Below are positions 1 to 11,900 of a stretch of 64,000 nt of DNA, in pieces. The stretch is from Morchella semilibera (lineage: Eukaryota; Ascomycota; Pezizomycetes; Pezizales; Morchellaceae): assembly GCA_009192285.1 (NCBI GenBank), contig CM018603.1, positions 1,651,802 through 1,715,801 of the forward strand, read 5' to 3'. The translations under genes and the position numbers were made by a program. A model generated the notes under the pieces. That model was not told the origin of the DNA. It worked only from the letters and a program-made list of their open reading frames with translations, and ran no database searches. Position 1 is the stretch's first letter. Each line of letters starts with the position of its first letter.

Positions 1-2104
1 GGTGGTTGCAGTTGTGATTGTGGTGACACTGACCCGCCCCACTGCCCCTCTTCTGCCAGGCTACCGGTAGATTTAGAGATCACGTATCTCCAATGCTACT
101 CAGGACCCTCGTATCTACCTTTGAGCCCAATGCATGAACCCTTGATTGAAATACCTTGAAACCCGGGAAGTGCACGCTCAAGACAACAACTGCATTCCGA
201 CCGCCACACATGAGTCTGGGCGGGGCCATGTACTACATACATAAAGCAAGGGCTAAAGTGTTCCGGGTGCGCATACCAAGCTTCTTGATCTTACCGAAGA
301 CTAACTGCAGGCGGGAGCTAGTGGTGCCCACCGAGTACTTCCTGTACGTTACCAATTAAGTACTTACTTGACCCGTTCAATAGTAGGGAGAATATTGGGC
401 CAGCCAACGTCTTTCATATCATGCATAAACCAAGGATAACTGGGTTAAACACCTAGTACTAATCTGCTCACACTCTATTGCAATGGTGAAAAGGGTGTAT
501 TATTTTCCGTAAGATCGGATATATGTCCAGGAGACAGACAATGATAATACGAGCACCACCACCACACAACCAACCTATCTCAGCCATAAACATACAACAG
601 CGAGTACAAATTTTATTATCTTACATGCAAGCCTGAGAGGATGCGGGTCTCGTGCTCAATACCTACATATTTTCTGTCTAACTAACAGAATTGCGTTGAT
701 GACGATGATCATAATGTTGTCCCATCAGGCTCACTCTATCCCTACCAAGTTAGGTATTCTATTATCAGCAAGGGTGGTTTAACACCATTGGCCCTTTTCA
801 CATTATGGGGGTACGTAAGTACTCTCTACACCCCAGGTAGCTAGCGCTATAGCTATCGATTCATTGAACCTATAATTGTTTACTATTCCTCAGCCAGCCG
901 CAGCAGCAACAGGTGAGACATACGGCGCCTCCACACAGAAGGGTCTCCCTCGATCTATGCTCTCAAGCTAAGCGAGTGCCATGATCGCGGACCAGATCTC
1001 TCAGTCTAAAACATCATGAGACACATTTATAGGTTCTAATGGGTCGAACTCGCATGAACGTTCTTTCCTACCCAGCATGGATGGATCCCCCGTGCTGTGT
1101 TGAGATACATCTACAGGCGCCACTTTATCTCTAGGAGGCTATGGGTGAGAGGGAATTGAGATGCTTTGAAGTCGATATCAAAATGTTGGTTTTTCAAGAG
1201 TGATATCTGGTGACTAAGCCCCGCCTAGTATGTAGTAGTATACTGGCGTTTCACGGAAATTAATTACTGGTGGCACATTAGCGAGGCAAATGTTGCGTAA
1301 CCTCAAACATATAAATTTTTGAGCTTGGGGCACATATTCACAGGGTACTTCGATCGATATAAGACATTACCTCCAACCTGCATCGTCTTTCAGGGAGGGA
1401 GGGAGGGAGGGGGGAGGGGAGGGAGGGGAGCCAGGGTACACTTGCCTTACCCTAAACCATCAGACACGATCCACCAAGGGAAGATCGATCATGGAAATGC
1501 GCTCCCACTGTCTTTGTAGCGGTACATACACAGTTAAGTACAAACTACACTAGGGATGAGCCAACTCGCGACCGCGAGTTGTAAGTACATACATTGTACT
1601 CCTGACTCTTCCCCCCAGCTCACTTCAATCGAATGTTGAGCTCCCAGTCTTGGGGTCGGGGGACCTTCGTCCCCCCCCCCCTCCCTCCCCCCCCCCCAGG
1701 TTCATCTCCCCCTACAATTCTTCAATATGAATATACCTGGGAGGTCAAGGACCCGATAGCCTTAATTACTTCTAGTTGAATTATTGAATTATTTCCAGAA
1801 TCTCAAGCTCGATCAGTGTTCTTTCTGGTGGGGTGGCCCTCTTGCTACCTAACTAGAGGCAGGGTAACCTGCCAAGCGCGCACGCAAATCGATGTAATCT
1901 ACATAGTACCTACATAGTAGAAGATGTACATCTAGCTGGATTACCAACTATTAAATCCCGGGACCTATCTACTTGAGTAACTTGTATCAGGGCACTGCAC
2001 TGGTGGCGTGGTGGTGATGGGTGAGTCAAAGATCAACGGTAGGTACCCATACTCAGCAAATGGAGTATGTATGTATTTACCTCCAAGAAGAACTGAAGAA
2101 CAAT
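1..2104. other. Intergenic, no gene seen
   Basis: No open frame here resembles a known protein or shows fungal splice structure; the short open frames are of chance length. The stretch contains a purine-rich G/A tract near 1394-1430 and a long interrupted C run near 1668-1698. I see no RNA gene in it. Confidence 0.6.
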
Positions 2105-2359
2105 AACGTTTTCGACCCAGTACTGTGTCAGACCTAGAGGTGTGCCGCATGCACTAAAACAGACATAAAGCCTTCGAAAAACGAAGACCTCACAAGCACC
2201 ATAATAGAGGATAATTGATCTGGAAACTACTCAAATGCTTGTGTTTCGAAGTGGAATTCATCCATTAAAAATCCGGTACCAAACATCTCAAGAGGTGGTG
2301 GAGATAGCTTTAGCAGCACTCTTCTAGGTCTGACACGATGATAGCCAGTCTAAAACGTT
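2105..2359 (+). mobile_element. MITE copy A (short non-autonomous DNA transposon)
   Basis: A 255-bp non-coding element bounded by 12-bp imperfect terminal inverted repeats, AACGTTTTCGAC at the left and GTCTAAAACGTT at the right (11 of 12 match). Its interior aligns closely with the reverse complement of 15683-15892, including the shared blocks GAAGACCTCACAA, GGAATTCATCC and AAAATCCGGTACCAAA, and the stretch reading AGAGGTGGTGGAGATAGC. It has no coding capacity. Two similar copies sharing terminal repeats show a transposed family. The superfamily is not clear because no unambiguous target duplication is seen here. A second inner inverted pair, GTGTCAGACCTAGA and TCTAGGTCTGACAC, lies just inside the ends. 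Confidence 0.75.
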
Positions 2360-4722
2360 CTTTAGCCGAACGGATCCGAAAACTCGTGTGTGAATTAACT
2401 AACATCATCATCATGCAACGGGCCTAGCCGTGGTGATCCATTCCCAACAGCAGGGCCTGTGTCCAAATCTCCGAGCCATCACGCCAAACTTCGCCATGTT
2501 TTTCGACAGAAAACAGCCGCGAAATCGCCGCGGAGTTGCTACTTCTTCATTATTGTTATTATTATGGGGTGGGTACCTCTCGCCGCTATCAGTGTTCAAA
2601 GCTATGTAGTCAGTGGCTGGGCGTGGCTTTACCCGTGCTTTGTGTGCGTAATATTGAAGGTGAGACAAGATTTGAGACCACGCTGCTTGAACAAACCCAT
2701 TTCTATATTATATTACAAGCACTAATCGCCACTCTCTAGAATCTAGATCAAATTGTGTCCGTGCGACTTGAATTTTTTTGTTCAGCGCGACGTCGGGCGT
2801 CGGGCGAAGCAATCGGGCGAAGCAGAACGTTCAACCAACGATATTATCATACTTGGCAACAGATATATGCGTGAAATTTATTGTATGGTAGGTATGTATA
2901 TGGAATCGATGAATCAGCTTTTCGCTTCTGTTTAGCGTGGGGAAGCGGGAGAGGTGACAGTAAAAAGAAAAGAAATACTGTACTTGGGCACACATACATG
3001 TACGTACCTGTGTACCTACTGAGTGATGAGGTTGTCTCAATTGACCAAGCAATCATTAACTGACCCTGGCCCCTTGGATAGGTATTTCCCACCCACAAAG
3101 AATTAGGCAGGTATCGACAGAGACCTACCAATGAATTTATTCTTGTGCAAGCAGTAGGAACGCATGCCCATGGTTATACTCCCGGATGATGCCAGGTATT
3201 CGGTCAGTTTTCCAGAGTATGGATTTATTGGACGTTTTTTACTTCATTGACTGAATATCGCCATAAATAGGTTTTATTTGTATCAAGATAAGATTTTGGA
3301 CCGCCTTGAATCGCTGGGCTGGCCACTCAGAAGCCCGATCACGCTGTTCTTCGGTGGTAACAGGTAACTTAATTTGGAGGTACATAAACCAAAGTGACCT
3401 ATGAAAAGACGTTATTCACATTTTTTAACTACCCCGCACAAAGTTGCCAAACCCTGTAAATCTCGATCTATAGACAAGAAAAGAGTTACATTAACCATAG
3501 GAAACATTTTCCAAGAAGGATCTTACAAGGCGTATGTAATAACTAATTGTACAACCATGGAATACACTGGATTGCCGGCTAACATATGAGGCAGCCAACT
3601 TCAGGTTATCTGGCACGTACATAGGCCTTGAGCTCGTTGAAAAGTTTCCAAGAGGTCTAATACCAATAGGATGTGGGTCTGACCCTCGTCTGGGAATCTG
3701 GAGACAAGTCACTCTACTTTGTCTTAGATGGTCATGACCATGCAACGACATGATAGGGAATGAAAGCTACGTATACGCAAAGGCCCTTCATCAATTCTCC
3801 CCGTTCTGACTCCTTCTGAACATTAATACCCATGGCGTTTTTAAGGGTTGCCGCCAAATATGGCCGAGGCTCTGCAAACTTACTGTTGTGGAATGTATTG
3901 CATAATTCTTATTACACACGATCCATTTAATTTTCGTTAAATCCGCTTAGACATCGACATCTGTTAGGCTCGTAACATCACCGGCGGGCCGACAATAGAT
4001 CGGGTTCGAGCATGCACATCGTCTGTTACACAAGGCCATAAGGTTGATAATGCACACCGGTTAGGTGCAGGCGTTCACTCGATCTTCAGATGAACCCATG
4101 TTCACTACTGGCGACTTTCGGGAGCTTCCAGAGACCAAAAGATAGTGCCCAACGAACGCAGTGTGGATATTCCCAGGCAGTCCCCCCCCAACTGGATCGA
4201 CCAAGTCTTGGATTGGGCAATGGTTTTATTTTGAGTACAAAGTATACCTCTCTCTATGCGTACCAAAGACTTCCTGAGACCCTATCCCGTTTTACCGAGT
4301 AACTACCAGTGTTGTCTCGGGCACATATCAAAAACATCTATCCGCTGGAAGATTTCCGCCACGTAAGGTGGTGTGTGTGTGAGTGTGTGTGTGTGTGTGG
4401 GTGTGAGAGAGAGTGTGTGAGAGTGAATGTGAGTGCGAGTGTGTGTATGTGTTATGTATGTGTCTATCTATCCTAGTTAGAGCGGAACGAGATACCGCTG
4501 ATATGTACTTCACCTAATACATAAATTTCTGTTTGATTAACAAAAAGTAAATGATGGAATCCTACAAAAGCAATAAACATTGTCCCCGACCCGCACCCCC
4601 CGTTTACGCCGTTAAAAATAAGAACCTAGAAAACTCTTCAACTCACCCTATATGTAAATATAAAATATCTTTAGGAAGAGCCGTTACTTCCATTTCCATA
4701 TACTTAGTCTTATTCATCCCTT
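2360..4722. other. Intergenic, no gene seen
   Basis: No supportable gene. A GT-rich microsatellite fills about 4369-4452. The small open frames have no splice partners and no recognisable motifs. The right part is the 3' flank of the transcription-factor gene on the minus strand. Confidence 0.55.
4369..4452. repeat. GT/GA-rich microsatellite
   Basis: Imperfect tandem GT dinucleotides, interrupted by GAGA and GAGT units, with no coding role visible. Confidence 0.9.
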
Positions 4723-7231
4723 TTAAAAAGCAAAATTCACGATTCTACCACATCCTTTTCGCAAAACCTCCTCCCAACTTAGCTGCCGTATGTACTTCAG
4801 ACTATCCTCCGTCCAAGGGGGCGCCATAGCGTAAGACCATACCCCCTGCCCACATTGTTCTTCACATATCTCGTGTAGAATATTCCTTAGCCTCTTAATA
4901 TTATGGCCTAGGCATTCCTGTTCTAGAAGTGATAAAAAATCTACAGCAAGCTTTTTATGACTTAAAGACGGGGAGAGAACCCCTACTAGGAACAAGGGGA
5001 AAGCCAAGTATTTAAGTTGGAGTGGCCTTTTTTGGCAAATGTTGGCCTTGGTTTGACTGGTTATCACAGAAATTGCCTGGCTGATTTCATTTTTCTGAAA
5101 CGGAGTGAGGATGGCGAGCTGCGATGGATACATGTTTGCATAACCGTAAAGTATGCATGCATGGACAAAAGCTTGCGCCTACCAGTCAAATGTCAGTACT
5201 TGATATCGTTTTCGGATAAAATCAAGGAATGAGAAAAGATCGCACCTCTTCGTAAAGCCTTTGTAGAATGATCTTGCACTGCTCGTAAGAGTTCTGCTCC
5301 TTAAGTAACTCTACGGCTGTGCCGATCTCCCTCCATAACAATCGCTTCAATTTTCCCTGTATCTCCTCAATTTCCCTTTGGTGATAATCACATTGCCCCG
5401 GGCTTAGAGTCTGATCGGGAATCCCATTCCGGAAACCACGGGTACGCCTTGCCATATCCGCCCCGAGAAGTATGATTTTTTGGTTGGCTCTCATAGCATC
5501 TACAAACGCCTTTCTTTCTATTTCCGAGATACCCCCTTTCTTTCTTGTGAGAACAGGTGGTATCAGAAGGTGTGCATCTGGGATGAGATGGTTTTTATCC
5601 AACATCTCAGCCAGTTCCCCGTTCCCGTTCGCGCTCAGAGCGGCATGTGTGTCGATTACTACTAGGAACCAGGTGATGAAGGGTTGTCGGTCGTCTGTAG
5701 ACTCGGATCTGGACAAGATGATTCGGGCCGCCTGGTAGAGATGACTTTGCCAAAAGCAGTCGCCACCTAGCTCTGCCGCCGTGATCTTGGAATGGTAAGA
5801 TTAGCTGAGAACGTCAAGGCTTGGTGAAGATAGTCTGTATTACCTCATAGACAAGTAGAAAAAAATGTGTAGAGAGCAATGCATCTGTATCGCCGTGCAT
5901 ATCCCCATACGCTGGAAGTGCCCGTTGGGCACGTTCTAGGGCCTTTACATTCGAAATACCGTTTTCTCGGCAGTAATTCTGTGCCGCCAGCGCCATCATT
6001 GCCTCATGTAACTAAGAGATTAGTAAAATTTTGGGGTTTAGATCGGCACTCCAACCACTTACTCGTGGGTAATTCTTGCTTTGCCGCTCAAATATATCCG
6101 GGGTATCTAGTAGCTGAGTACTATCCCATGACCCAGAAAACCCTTCCTGGATTTGCATGAATCGCAATGAGATATACCTTTTGTAGTGCATCGCATATAT
6201 TGTGTCCTCGTTTTCGGCGGCCTGCGGTGTGTAGTGAAATGCGGAGTCGTCCACAAGAGAACTATGCCGTGAGGTGTCCGATGTTTCTGGTGAGAAGGAT
6301 CGCTTCCCCTGCTTGTGAAACGAGGTTTTGGAATATGTTGGAGAACTTAAGTCTTCGAAATTTCGAATAAACACCGTTTCCGAGTCATTTGTTATCACAC
6401 TCTCGTTGTCCGTATAGCCAGGCTTATTTGGGCAGGCTCTCTTCCCTAAATTTGATAATTCCCACGTGATTTCATCTTCCATCCGATTCTCTGACTTTAT
6501 TCCGGGCGTTGTGCAAGGGGAGCTGTCATTTTCGCCTTCCGTTTCCAGGTCATGGCAATTTTCAAAACTTTGGGGCCCCAAAATAACATGATAGGTTCCT
6601 GGTTTATTAAGGATCGCTTTAAGTTCTCGTTCTTCATCGTTCGACAGGTGTGAAAACGGAGGAAGCAGTTTTGCATCAGCCAGCTCCTGAGGAGTTGGGT
6701 TGGAGAAAGAAACCTGTGCTATGGCGATGGTTAGAGCAGGGACTAGATCAAAATTGTTGGCTTTAGGAAACTTAGAAAGTCACATACAATCCCACACAAC
6801 ACTGCCCACTATACTGACTTCAACATTTCTCTGCTTCACTCGATTTGTATCATCTCTGAATGACAACCGACGGGTGTAATCACAGTCGTGTTGGAGCCTA
6901 TCGCATTGCTATCCAACGAAGTTTGAATTAGTTTTCGACCATCAGAGCGCGTGAGGAGGAATCACAAGAGTACTCCTGTGTGTGTACTTACACCACATTT
7001 TGGATGCATTTCATCGCATTTCACCTTTCGAGACTATAGGGTAGATTAGCTTTCCAATTAATTAATTAAGGTAGAATGGAGAAGTACTCGGCATGTCCTA
7101 AGGGAGTAGTCATCTTAGCATCTCTTCCTTGTATGATTTAGTGTGAGTGGGGGGCATGATTAGACTCACCAGCACCCATTTCTAGACCTTGGGGGTAATT
7201 TGGGTTTTGGCAAAACCGCATATGTGTCCAT
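4723..7231 (-). CDS. Zn(2)-C6 fungal transcription factor
   Basis: Predicted nuclear DNA-binding regulator of about 684 residues in eight exons: 7231-7170, 7097-7088, 7033-6992, 6908-6788, 6718-6063, 6011-5844, 5785-5246 and 5178-4723. All phases agree. The N-terminus has a full zinc binuclear cluster with cysteines at residues 20, 23, 30, 37, 40 and 47 and the signatures RSRNGCWTCRSRKVKCDE and CDYTRRLSFRDDT. An acidic, Ser-rich linker follows. The C-terminal half resembles the Fungal_trans_2 domain: FWQSHLYQAARIIL, then YLAFPLFLVGVL, and near the end SWEEVLRKGC. The ATG at 7231 was chosen because it lies 20 codons before the first cysteine in frame. Exon 2 is only 10 nt. The donor of the last intron (GTGCGA) is weak. 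Target genes are unknown; the neighbour Ecm29, in the same orientation, gives no clue. Confidence 0.9.
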
Positions 7232-7857
7232 TGAAATGGCATTGAAAGGTTGAAAGACCGACAGACTTTTTTTTGGAGCGATAGCGATCGGAGCAGCTAC
7301 AGGGCGACTCCCCAATACCTGCCTCCGGGAACCAAGGTTTATTGGAGGAGATGAGGACGGAGAGGTGGAGGGGGACGAGGCGGAAGATAAAGAGTGGTGA
7401 TTTGTTCCAAAGAGATTCTCGGCTTGTTCTTGATAAGAGTTGCGGAAAGGACTTCATCCAAATGTCAGCATCTTATTCCCCCCCCCCCCCCACTGGGGTA
7501 AGGTACCAACTCCCAGGTTAACATTTGAGCCGGGGAAACTTACACATTAAAGTAATCTCCAGTGTTGTCAGGGAATGACATGCTCTCACGCTCTCTTAAC
7601 CTCCTTTTTGTTTTATTTTTTGTTTTTACTTTTTCTTGATTTTTTTTAAAAAAAGACAGACTGGATTAATAGGCCAACGGTTGTAGCAATTCTCAAGGCT
7701 CAAGGGCGATAGAGGGATGGGTGATATAGACGAAGGGTAAAATATTTGCGTCACAAAAAAAAAGCTGAGGAAGTTGGAGGAACTTGATGACCGAATTATT
7801 TCAGCGAAGAAATGTCCCACTCCCCGGGCCCCAGATAGAAAGGAAAGGAAAGGAAGG

Positions 7858-7894
<37 letters not shown>

Positions 7895-8963
7895 CCGAAG
7901 CTCCCCCTGCAAGTAATACTGTAATGATAATGGAATAACCAGCAAACCCCCGAAGATATCCCGTGCTAGATAAGGGAGAAAGAAAGAAAGAAAGAAAGAA
8001 AGGCCAAGTCAAACGTCAAATTCAAAACTGCGCTTGAGGGTGTATGAGGGCAATTACTTCATGAAAGTGATCGAGTTATTTATGCTGAACGATTGTAGCA
8101 GGAGAAAATATGTCAAAGTCAATGTGAAAAGACGGAAGCGTGTCCCCTTAACTAATTTATCAGCATCCTGCTTGCTACAGCCAGGGGATATCTTCAACCT
8201 CTTATCCACAAGAACCTCTCCTGCGTACCCATCTACAACAAAGATACAAGACATAACTCTAGAGAGTATTCGGAAATAGGTAACAATAAAAAACAAAGAT
8301 AACCTAACCCAGCAACCCTACTACAATCGCTCCTTAAACTTGTGGACGGGCGCGCCCCCGGTGGAAATCGCCGCTATAGCTGGTGCGCGTACATGCGAGA
8401 CAGAAATGTGAGCTCTCTTACCTTGCGGTCAGGCAAGCACGGACAAGCCAGAATCATAGTGTGACCGCGGATGATCTTGAGAAATAAAAGCTGGCTGGTT
8501 ACACATGCGTTTTCGTGGGGTAACCGTAGGCAACAAACAAAGATACTGTGCACAGGATCGATCGAGAGGATACAAGGGTTCAAGGATACTCCCATGCGAT
8601 GGTCATGCAGACTTAAACCATACGCCATCCACTAACACCGGCGGAGTTCCAGAATCTAACCTAATTCTTCCTGTTCACGGTCAATCTTGGCAGGCACGTT
8701 CCAAACCCAAGGGAGGAGCGGTCTTGAGCGTCGGAGAAAAAAAGTGGTTGTCAAAAATGTTAATATTCAACTTGGTGATTGGTCAATCTCTGTGGGTTCC
8801 TTCAAGGATCAATTAACCAGTGGCACAGGGATAAGTGTGTTCAAGGCACATTGTAGAATACAGAGTAAAATCATTTCTTTTTGGATAGGTGTAACCACAG
8901 CTCTGCGCGGCCGCTCCCATTTCAACCCCCGTAAACTGGCGTCCAACACTCCCCAGAACTCGG
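7232..8963. other. Intergenic, low-complexity rich
   Basis: This lies between the transcription factor start and the 3' end of Ecm29. It holds a C run (7478-7491), T-rich tracts near 7604-7650, a 36-nt A run (7858-7893) and an AAAG tandem repeat (about 7975-8002). The open frames across it are made of these simple repeats or are short, and none resembles a protein. Confidence 0.6.
7858..7893. repeat. Poly(A) tract, 36 nt
   Basis: An uninterrupted A run. No retroelement body or target duplication was recognised next to it, so it is recorded only as a homopolymer. An AAAG tandem repeat lies about 80 bp downstream. Confidence 0.9.
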
Positions 8964-11900
8964 TTATTGAAGGAGGAAACGTGTAACCGCTGGCTCCATA
9001 ATTTGCAGGACTACCGATGACCGTTCTTCCGCTAGGATCTCCCGAAGATCTTCCCGAATCTTACCCCAGATACTCCCACGCCCCTTGAGGTTGAGTAAAC
9101 TCACAATGGCATTTGCGGACTTGAGTCTCACACTCTCATGCCCTCGATCCTTAGAATTCCCTTGGATCCTAGGCCAAATCCTCCCGAGGAGGATATCCCA
9201 GGATTTGTCGTCGAGAGCGATTGTGGCCGATGATAACTTCCCGATTGTGCGTTCTATACATTCTGCCCCGCATGTCTTCACCTCATAATTGGCACCAGCA
9301 GTACACTCGTCCAAAATGTCGAGGATCTGGATGACCTCAGTCTTCGTTTTAGCCGCTAATCCTAAAACTCAGCATTTGAACCTAAGTATTACTATTCAGA
9401 GAGGTGAGAACCCCACCTGATGTGCTGTGCTTCGGTTGGAAGGCATAAGATAATGCCAAAAGTCCATTGATAATAGTCAACTGTTGTCTGAGATACCTAT
9501 CAGCGTTGAGTGTACTTTTAGGTCATGATCAATACCTACATTACCTTGATGGATCGACCATCAGGCGCATCGATATCCATATCGTCTTCGTTTTCGTTTG
9601 AGACTGAAGATTTAACAATATCATGAACTTCCTCGAATAGGTCCAGCTCGGCAAAACCATCCGCAAAACTTCCCAAACTCTTTAGGGCGGAACTTCGATA
9701 AGAAGGATTATTACGTTTGGCCTCTCTCAAGACGATCTTCAAAGGTGGTAATTAGCAAAATCCATTACAAATTGCGCTTAGGTTACCTTTCTAAGTTCTT
9801 TGAGCTTCTCATCATTTTTACTAAAATGAACCCTCCCATTAACAGCCAGTAATACAAGAGCCTCTAGAACAGCCTCTTTCCCATCCCAACTTTTGCCGCT
9901 CGTTGCGGAAAGGAGCACAGGCCATAATAAGTGTAGCTGTTCCACTGATAAGTCATTTCCGATAGACTTGCAAGCGTCTGCTAAACTCAAGGCCGCAGTC
10001 TGTTTGATAGCCCAGCGCTGAGAGGTGAGATGTGTCTTTGTCAAGTCAACAATCTCGGCCAAATAAAGCTTAATGGCACCTGTTCCTCCGGTATTCTCGG
10101 ACCACGCTTTTCCGAAGGACTCATTGACTAACTTTTCTGGATCATGCTTGCCCACAAAAAGGAACGGAAGCACATCAACAGCCAACGCATTGAAGCGGTC
10201 GGTAGCACTAGATATGTAAGAAGCTATACGGAGATGTCTGGGTTATGTAGGGACTTACTGTTTACAGATTGCGTACACAATCTCACCTGACAGAGCCCGA
10301 GGCTTCTCATCTTCACCTTCAAAGTATAATTTTCTTGAATACGACACAAGACCCAAAATCTTTTCGTCGCTGGCGATTCTGCATAGATAGCCAGCGGCAC
10401 TGGCATAACTTACCATTACTGTTTCATTCCGGTCTTGTAGTGAGGATTGAATCGTTTTCAATAAATCATCCGCATATGGTTTAGTTATAAACCCATGACG
10501 AACAACTAGGGTTACAATGATGCGACTGCAACCGACCTAGACAAATATAGCGTCAGTCTCAGGCCTTGAGATCTACTTTTAGATCAAATGAATGACCACG
10601 TGATCAATCGCTCCACCGACGTTGCACATCACGTGATAACATAAGTGCGGGAGTGTCACAAACGCCCCTGACTCTCAATCCCTGGCCCGTGTTTCGAAAC
10701 CGAAAATACGGCCCGTGATACATGGTACTACAGGGAAAGGGGGCTCGTGATGAGTGGGAAAAATCAGATGAACCATAAAAATTTGTCCTACCTTTGATGG
10801 TAGCCCCAACGCCTTCCTAATTGTCTTCTGGAGCTGTGGGATGAATGTCTTTATAGTCTCGCCATCTAATAAATCCAGACAGCGCTCAATGGCATCCATC
10901 ATTGGCGAACCGCGGACATTGTTTAGGCGCATACGATCAATGTCGTCGCCAGTGGTGTTATATTTTTCCGCATTTAAGTGAAGATAATTGACGGCTTCGG
11001 GCTCTAGCGAACTAAGAAGAGCAACGAATTTGTCAACCAAACTGGGAACATATGGTAATACCGTCTTCCCGCCTGTTTTAACAAGTTTGAGGAGTGTGCC
11101 TATATCCACTCGAGTTAGTTATGTTTCCGCCACTGTCTTTCAGGGTATATATTTCGATTTGCAGCGAATCGACATATGCATTGCTGTTAGATAAATATTT
11201 GGTGTGAACTCTAAGGAGGTCTGTGGCTCACGTAAAGCAAATATCTGAACTTCCTTCGCTTCTGCCTCTAATCCGGAAGCACCCATTAAAAAAGGCATCA
11301 AACTCTTCAGAACCACCTCAGCATCCTTTGGCGAAGAGCCCGCATTGACATCAACGATTTTTATCATTGCCGCTGTTAGAACACGACAAAGCTTCATTGC
11401 GGCGATCCGAACCGACTCCTTCACGTCGTCAAGAACCTTGAACGCAACCGCCCATACCCCCTCCAGATATTTGGCGTATTTCTCAACATCTCTACCTTGA
11501 ACCAGTTCCCCGATGGCATTGCAGCAGCTCTCTCTTGTTCTCCACTCTCTACCTAGAGCTTGTTCGAGTAAATCCTCGATTATCGTATCAAACCACACCT
11601 CCAATACCTCTCTTTCATCACTTCCTATCAGACTCTTCCAAATATCCTCCATGCTCTTCGCAACGTTAGGGTTTGGATCGAATCGATACCGATATAGCTT
11701 TGGGTATAGCTTTGGGTTGTGTTTGAGAACATCCGACGAGGACAAGATAGAACCAAGTCCAAAACGGCCGAATGCTGCACGAGAGGACCAAAGAGAATTG
11801 TGGCGCGCAAGCGACATAAATTTATAAACAAGACTGGGATCGCCGACCTCAGATGCGAGAGACATGATCTATTCACCGACGCGATTGTCAACGCCAACAC

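Noticed and set aside
7626-8012. A 128-codon open frame on the minus strand
   Set aside because: It is made mostly of Phe and Ser codons from poly(A), AAAG and T-rich simple repeats.
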